From the NCBI GenBank assembly GCA_016720585.1, contig JADKKH010000002.1, forward strand, positions 372,001 to 436,000: a stretch of DNA of 64,000 nucleotides. The letters are read 5' to 3'. Shown one piece after another: positions 59,013-64,000 of this stretch. A program made the position numbers and the translations under genes. Under the pieces are notes generated by a model. The model did not search any database, was not told the origin of the DNA, and saw only the letters and a list, made by a program, of their open reading frames with translations. The number at the start of each line of letters is the position of its first letter. Positions within the stretch are counted from its first letter, which is position 1. The stretch comes from Chitinophagaceae bacterium. Lineage in GTDB: Bacteria; Bacteroidota; Bacteroidia; Chitinophagales; Chitinophagaceae.

Positions 59013-61958
59013 TTATTGAATAACCAGTTTTATAGAAATTTCTTTATTAGATGATTGGATTTTCAGCAAATGGATCCCGGCCGGCAAATTATTGATTTTA
59101 TCCCCAAGAGGTATGCTGTGTTTTCCACGAGTCATTGTTCCGGTAAAAACAGTTATTCCTTTTTGTCCGGAAAGAAAAACTAATTCCACCAATACTTTAC
59201 CCGTCACCGGTACATTAATTTCAAGACTGGAAGAAGAGGAAACGGGGTTTGGATTAACAGAAGCCGTTAGTTGATTACCGGAACCGGTAATATTCCCCAC
59301 CCCGGTAACAACTGCATTAATAAGATTTCTGTTAAGGTAAATATGAAACTCACCGGGCAGAAGATTGAAATTCTGGGCAGAGCCTGTTGCGGTAATGGTG
59401 CTGCCATTCAGGTAATCATACCAGGTACCGGCCACCGGAAAAGTAACGGAACCTGATTGAGCCACTACATCAAAATTCCCGATTGCAACGAGGCAGGAAG
59501 AATCCGTGGCACTGCGCAGCCTCATCGATTTGAAAACTCCCGAAAGATCCCGATCAATTGAAATAGCATTAGCGGTAAAAACATCTTTGTACCAGGGATG
59601 GAAACGCAGCTTGTTTAAACTGCTGTAAATATCATACAAACGTCTCCGTGGCACAGACTGCAGATAATCCCAACGAATAGGCTTGCCAACCAGCCGGCAT
59701 TGATCACTGGGGTAAGGTTGCGGAATCGTATTACCGGGATGACAGGAAGTGATCGAGTAGTCATACCCCAATTCTCCAAACTGCCATATCATTTTAGGAC
59801 CGGGAATAGTTAAAAAGAAGGAAGCATTCATTTCCATTCTCTTTAATGCCACATCTAAATCTCTTGTGTTATAAGTACCGGATGAATTACCAAAGTTTAC
59901 ATTTTTATACATCAGCCTTTCTTCATCATGACTTTCCATATAGGACATCAGATAAGGCTGTGCCCAACCCCGGGCCGTATGTATGGCCCTTTCAAAATTA
60001 GAATTACCGGTATTGTAGCCCATGGAGGCTTCATTATAATTATAATTTGAATTCCCCCAAAACATCATCCCATAATTAGATAGTTCAATTTCTTCTGCAT
60101 CATCTGCAAAATGTTCCAGTACCGCATAACAGCCCGGCGATTTCAATTGCAGCGTATCATAGTATTTTTTCCAGATTGCGATCCGGGTCGGGTCCACATT
60201 ACCCCATGTCCCGACATTACAATTATTTCCGTTGGCATCACAGGTTTGTGTTTGTGTAAACCCTTTTGACAGGTCAAACCTGAATCCGTCTATTTTATAT
60301 TCCGAAAGCCAATGCTCCACAACGCGGCTTACAAAATATCGGGTAGAAAGACTTTCATGGTTCATGTCATAACCAACATTAAAAGCATGTTTGGCAACAG
60401 GATTAAACCAGGGGTTATTTATTGCGGGACGGTTATTGACTGCATCCCAATACAACTGCACCATCGGGGATAAACCAAACGAATGATTTAGAGCAATGTC
60501 CATGATGACGGCAATTCCCTTTTTGTGACAGGAATCAATAAATTCTTTCAGGGTATTCTTGGGGCCATAGTATTTATCAGGAGCAAAATAATAATCCGGA
60601 TTATAACCCCAGCTATCATTTCCTTCAAATTCGTTGAAGGGCATCAGTTCAATAGCATTAATACCCAGGTTCTTTAAATAATTCAGAGAGTCTCTGACCG
60701 TTTTCCAGTCATGTGCCGCCACAAAATCCCTAACCAGTAATTCATAGGTAACCAGGTTTCTTTTATCAGGTCGCTGAAAATTATTGACCTGCCAGTTATA
60801 AGCCGGTGCATTGGTTTGTAATAAACTAACAATGCCGGTTTGGCCTGCCGGGTAGCTTCTTAACCCCGGGTAAGTGGTGGCAGAAATATTTCCATCATTA
60901 TTGTTATAGGGGTCAAGCACTTTCTCGGTATAGGGATCCGCTATTTTCAATTGGCCATCGACCAGGTACTGATAAGCATATTCTGTTCCGGGAGTAAGTC
61001 CGGTGATCCGTAACCACCAGTAATTACCATCGGGTGTATTACTCATTATATAGTTGGATTGCTCCACCCAGTTATTTCCCGGAAATTCACCAATAACAGA
61101 AACCCGGCTTTTCCCGGGTGCAAATAGTACGAGGGTAGCGGCTGTATTACCTGCTTCATAATTTATCCCCGCTCTTACACCTGCGGGAAGCGGAAGTATA
61201 CCCGTCACAAAAACCGGGAACGTTTCTGATCTTGTAACAGCGCCATCAATGGCATCCACCCGTATGGTCTGAGTACCTAAAGTTGTTAGCGATGGTGATG
61301 CAGAAATTGTGGTTACGCCTGCGGCTGATTGAATTTCTGCACCATTCAGAAATAATTTCATCGTGGAAGGTTTGTTGGCAATTGCTGTCAGGGAAATATT
61401 ATCACCAACCTGTTTGAATAGTGGTTCCGGGATACGGTTGAAAGTGGGTTGAAAGAAAGGAATCGTAAATTTTGTCGCAACGGTTAAATCATACACCGGG
61501 ATATACATGTCACTCCCGTCAATATTAACCGCTTTTTTAACCAACGGGATATTCACGTTTGCATCCCTGAAAATGATAGCGATGCTTTTAATGGTTTCTA
61601 CGGCAGGTACACCAAAAAAGCTTCTGATATTATTAATAGTGTACTGGTACCTGTTATTTCCAAGAGAAGTGGCCTTTAATGCAGGTGTAGTTCCTCCATA
61701 AGTACCCCCGGTAGTACCATTTACATACAGCCATTGTTGTCCGCCATTATTACTTAAATTAGTAGTCACACCAACATGTACGTAAATATTATTGGGATCG
61801 CCATAGTTGTACAAACCCTGGTTACCCTTACTGGCATCCAGGATAATGGTGATATTATCATTGTCTTTGGGAAAATCAGGAGTTATTGAAAGTAACTGTG
61901 TCTTCCCGGTAAACGGAATAAAAATTGCAACAAGAAACCCGGTTAAAAAAAATTTCAT
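59013..61958 (-). CDS. GH13 alpha-amylase family enzyme with CBM48-like domain and T9SS tail
   Basis: 981 residues with a signal peptide. An N-terminal beta domain comes first, then a CBM48/E-set-like domain (about residues 265-350: AATLVLFAPGKSRVSVIGEFPGNNW) and a GH13 barrel. The barrel's four regions are DIALNH (about 486), GFRFDLSKG (nucleophile Asp, about 561), VLEHFAD (acid/base Glu, about 615) and MESHDEER (about 677). A T9SS type A sorting domain (NPNPVSSSSSLEI ... SIKLVIQ) ends it. It would be secreted to cut alpha-glucan outside the cell. First gene of the glucan locus. Confidence 0.93.
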   Translation of the reverse strand: MKFFLTGFLVAIFIPFTGKTQLLSITPDFPKDNDNITIILDASKGNQGLYNYGDPNNIYVHVGVTTNLSNNGGQQWLYVNGTTGGTYGGTTPALKATSLGNNRYQYTINNIRSFFGVPAVETIKSIAIIFRDANVNIPLVKKAVNIDGSDMYIPVYDLTVATKFTIPFFQPTFNRIPEPLFKQVGDNISLTAIANKPSTMKLFLNGAEIQSAAGVTTISASPSLTTLGTQTIRVDAIDGAVTRSETFPVFVTGILPLPAGVRAGINYEAGNTAATLVLFAPGKSRVSVIGEFPGNNWVEQSNYIMSNTPDGNYWWLRITGLTPGTEYAYQYLVDGQLKIADPYTEKVLDPYNNNDGNISATTYPGLRSYPAGQTGIVSLLQTNAPAYNWQVNNFQRPDKRNLVTYELLVRDFVAAHDWKTVRDSLNYLKNLGINAIELMPFNEFEGNDSWGYNPDYYFAPDKYYGPKNTLKEFIDSCHKKGIAVIMDIALNHSFGLSPMVQLYWDAVNNRPAINNPWFNPVAKHAFNVGYDMNHESLSTRYFVSRVVEHWLSEYKIDGFRFDLSKGFTQTQTCDANGNNCNVGTWGNVDPTRIAIWKKYYDTLQLKSPGCYAVLEHFADDAEEIELSNYGMMFWGNSNYNYNEASMGYNTGNSNFERAIHTARGWAQPYLMSYMESHDEERLMYKNVNFGNSSGTYNTRDLDVALKRMEMNASFFLTIPGPKMIWQFGELGYDYSITSCHPGNTIPQPYPSDQCRLVGKPIRWDYLQSVPRRRLYDIYSSLNKLRFHPWYKDVFTANAISIDRDLSGVFKSMRLRSATDSSCLVAIGNFDVVAQSGSVTFPVAGTWYDYLNGSTITATGSAQNFNLLPGEFHIYLNRNLINAVVTGVGNITGSGNQLTASVNPNPVSSSSSLEINVPVTGKVLVELVFLSGQKGITVFTGTMTRGKHSIPLGDKINNLPAGIHLLKIQSSNKEISIKLVIQ

Positions 61959-62139
61959 GACAAGCTTTTTTACAACATCGTTATCCGGACAAAAACAAAA
62001 TGGTAATCGGCTGTTTTTATCATTTCAACTTCGAAGATAATAAATATGTACTTACGACACATTAATTTTTCCCCTTAAATTTCCCCTTCACTTTTTTTAA
62101 ACAGAGACGCTAACTTTACCACCCAACGCTTCGAGGAAT

Positions 62140-64000
62140 ATGAATTCAAAAGAAAAAACACGGGAACTGCAAAAGCTTACGAATGAATTGATTAAAAAAC
62201 AATCATCATCGACTCTCCATAAAAAAGATCTGGAGCAGTTGAGAAATATCCTGCGTTTTCATGAATACCGTTATTATATTGAAAATGACCCATTGATTTC
62301 GGATTATGAATACGACCAGCTTTTCAAAGCGCTTGAAAAAATTGAAAAAGAAAATCCTGCTTTGGTTACAGCAGATTCACCCACCCAACGGGTGGCCAAG
62401 GGGCTGACCAAAGATTTCCCAACCGTTCAGCACCTGGTTCCGATGTTGTCGCTCGACAACTCGTATAACCCGGAAGACCTTATTGATTTTGACAGGAAGG
62501 CGAGAGAGTTATCGGGCTTACCGAAAATTGAATATTGTGTTGAACCAAAATTTGATGGCGGAAGTATTTCCCTGGTTTATGAAAATGATCTATTGGTTCG
62601 GGCTGCCACACGGGGTGATGGTGTAGAAGGTGATGAAGTAACTGCCAATATAAAACAGATTCATTCTATACCCCTGTCTGCAAAATTTTCAGAGTATGGC
62701 ATACAACAAGTGGAGATACGTGGCGAAGTGCTGATCAACAAAAAAAATTTTACCAAATTCAATGAACAAATGATTGATCAGGGGTTAACACCCCTGGCCA
62801 ATCCCCGCAATGCTGCTTCCGGAACGCTGCGCATCAAGGATCCAAAGGAAGTAGCTAAAAGAAACCTGGAGGCCTTTGTCTATCATGTTAGTTATTTTTC
62901 ATTGAACAAAGGCAAAAAAAATCCCGTGGAACTTAACACCCACGCGGGTACATTAGCATTGCTCTGGGAATTGGGATTTAGAAGCCCGGAGAAAGAGAAA
63001 AAAATATTTACCGGTATAGAGCCCGTAATAAAATATTGCGGTGAATTTGAATCGGGAAGAGATGATCTTCCGTATGAGATTGACGGCATGGTAATAAAAG
63101 TGAATGCTATTGCCCTTCAGGAAAAATTAGGTATGACCTCTCACCATCCCCGTTGGGCCATTGCTTATAAATTCAAAGCCAGGCAGGCCACAACCAAACT
63201 GCTTACAGTAGAATTCCAGGTAGGAAGAACCGGAGCAGTGACCCCGGTTGCCAAACTGGAACCCGTTGCCGTAGGTGGAGTCACCGTTAGCAGCATTTCC
63301 ATTCATAATGAAGAATACATCCGGGAAAAGGATTTAAGAACCGGCGACCGGGTACTTATTGAACGGGCCGGCGACGTCATTCCTCAGATCGTAAAATCGC
63401 TGACCGATACAAGAACGGGAAAAGAAAAGAAAATTATTTTTCCGGTAACCTGCCCGGTCTGCAACAGCAAATTATTTAAAGAGGAAGCGGAAGCGGTGTG
63501 GCGCTGTATTAATATTGAATGTCCCGCACAGGTAGTTGAACGCATCATACATTTTGTAAGCAAAGATGCTATGGATATCCGTGGATTCGGTGATGCCAAT
63601 GTCCGGAAATTTTATGAGTTGAACCTCCTGGAAGATATTCCCGGCATCTATACGCTGGACTTTACTAAGATCAGCGGCCTGGAAGGTTATGGTCAGAAAT
63701 CCATTGACAATTTACAGGCAGCCATCTCCCATTCAAAGCAACAACCGCTTCACCGGCTGATCTATGCATTAGGGATCCGGTTTGTGGGAGAAACTACAGC
63801 CAAAACACTTGCACAAGCCGTCAATCATTTACTGGATTTTAAAAAATTCTCCTTCGAAGATTTACAAAACCTGGAAGATGTCGGGCCCAAAGTGGCCGGC
63901 AGCATTCTTCATTTTTTCAGCAATAAAAATAATATGGCCATGCTGGAGCAGCTGGAGAAACTGGGACTGCAATTAAAAAATCAAAAAAAGGAATTATCTG
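62140..64000 (+). CDS. ligA: NAD-dependent DNA ligase LigA (N-terminal part, runs off the window)
   Basis: The first 620 codons of ligA; the gene continues past the right edge. The NAD-binding domain Ia (FHEYRYYIENDPLISDYEYD) comes first, then the adenylation domain with catalytic lysine K137 in EPKFDGGSISLVY, the OB-fold (VGRTGAVTPVAKLEPVAVGG), the zinc finger (CPVCNSK ... CINIEC) and the start of the helix-hairpin-helix region. It joins nicks in DNA using NAD. Divergent from the amylase gene. Confidence 0.96.
   Translation, partial: MNSKEKTRELQKLTNELIKKQSSSTLHKKDLEQLRNILRFHEYRYYIENDPLISDYEYDQLFKALEKIEKENPALVTADSPTQRVAKGLTKDFPTVQHLVPMLSLDNSYNPEDLIDFDRKARELSGLPKIEYCVEPKFDGGSISLVYENDLLVRAATRGDGVEGDEVTANIKQIHSIPLSAKFSEYGIQQVEIRGEVLINKKNFTKFNEQMIDQGLTPLANPRNAASGTLRIKDPKEVAKRNLEAFVYHVSYFSLNKGKKNPVELNTHAGTLALLWELGFRSPEKEKKIFTGIEPVIKYCGEFESGRDDLPYEIDGMVIKVNAIALQEKLGMTSHHPRWAIAYKFKARQATTKLLTVEFQVGRTGAVTPVAKLEPVAVGGVTVSSISIHNEEYIREKDLRTGDRVLIERAGDVIPQIVKSLTDTRTGKEKKIIFPVTCPVCNSKLFKEEAEAVWRCINIECPAQVVERIIHFVSKDAMDIRGFGDANVRKFYELNLLEDIPGIYTLDFTKISGLEGYGQKSIDNLQAAISHSKQQPLHRLIYALGIRFVGETTAKTLAQAVNHLLDFKKFSFEDLQNLEDVGPKVAGSILHFFSNKNNMAMLEQLEKLGLQLKNQKKELS

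Overview
The window comes from the chromosome of a Bacteroidota bacterium, most likely family Chitinophagaceae; this placement is inferred from gene content, not from a phylogeny. The signs are a SusC/SusD-type uptake locus, C-terminal type IX secretion (T9SS) sorting domains on three large exported proteins, TTG/TAnnTTTG-type promoters, few obvious Shine-Dalgarno sites, a MetH split into two genes, SemiSWEET, ribosomal protein THX and an AT-rich coding style. Most of the window is ordinary housekeeping and polysaccharide-use chromosome. There is no prophage, CRISPR array or large mobile island.

Layout. 1-9 kb: an AIM24-like gene, a REP-associated transposase (RAYT) framed by hairpins, then a minus-strand RND efflux operon (TetR regulator, TolC, membrane fusion protein, AcrB-like pump). 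9-20 kb, mostly plus strand: DUF502, a phospholipase C/nuclease-like exported protein, a large T9SS protein with Asp-box repeats, serC plus DUF1015, a TPR protein and an acyl-CoA ligase. 19.8-21.3 kb, minus strand: an ECF sigma factor with a membrane partner and a Spy-like periplasmic protein. 21.9-33 kb: tRNA-Arg(CCU), a UvrD/RecB-nuclease fusion, an Ig-like lipoprotein, recR and split metH. 33-36 kb, minus strand: a tightly coupled GH97, SemiSWEET and HAD phosphatase operon. 36-41 kb: a LOG protein, exonuclease III, HU, THX, pdxH, a coiled-coil protein and pyrH. 41.5-45.3 kb: a methyltransferase and the rplM-rpsI-rpsB-tsf ribosomal cluster. 45.5-50 kb: an OB-fold protein, an HD hydrolase and a PKD-repeat T9SS protein with five exact-period 288-bp repeats. 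50-62 kb, minus strand: an alpha-glucan utilisation locus (GH13 amylase, Nudix-type regulator, SusC, SusD, two small surface proteins, SusE/F). The start of ligA runs off the right edge.

Working together: the GH13 enzyme would cut alpha-glucan at the surface and SusC/D/E would bind and import the fragments. The GH97 enzyme, SemiSWEET and phosphatase could finish glucose release and inner-membrane uptake. The Nudix-like protein, whose catalytic box is degenerate, is the obvious local regulator, and repeated ACACATT motifs lie upstream of susC and of the amylase.

The most unusual signal is a family of small palindromic elements built on CCCCTCC/GGAGGGG-type hairpins, often in inverted pairs. 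They lie between genes (5.6 and 44.8 kb) and also in frame inside conserved enzymes: both metH genes and a methyltransferase. There they appear to add 13 to about 50 residues without breaking the reading frame. Three other inverted-repeat structures are present: hairpins around the RAYT, a nested three-stem element at 17.8 kb, and a terminal-inverted-repeat element with a perfect 42-bp palindrome at 49.9 kb.
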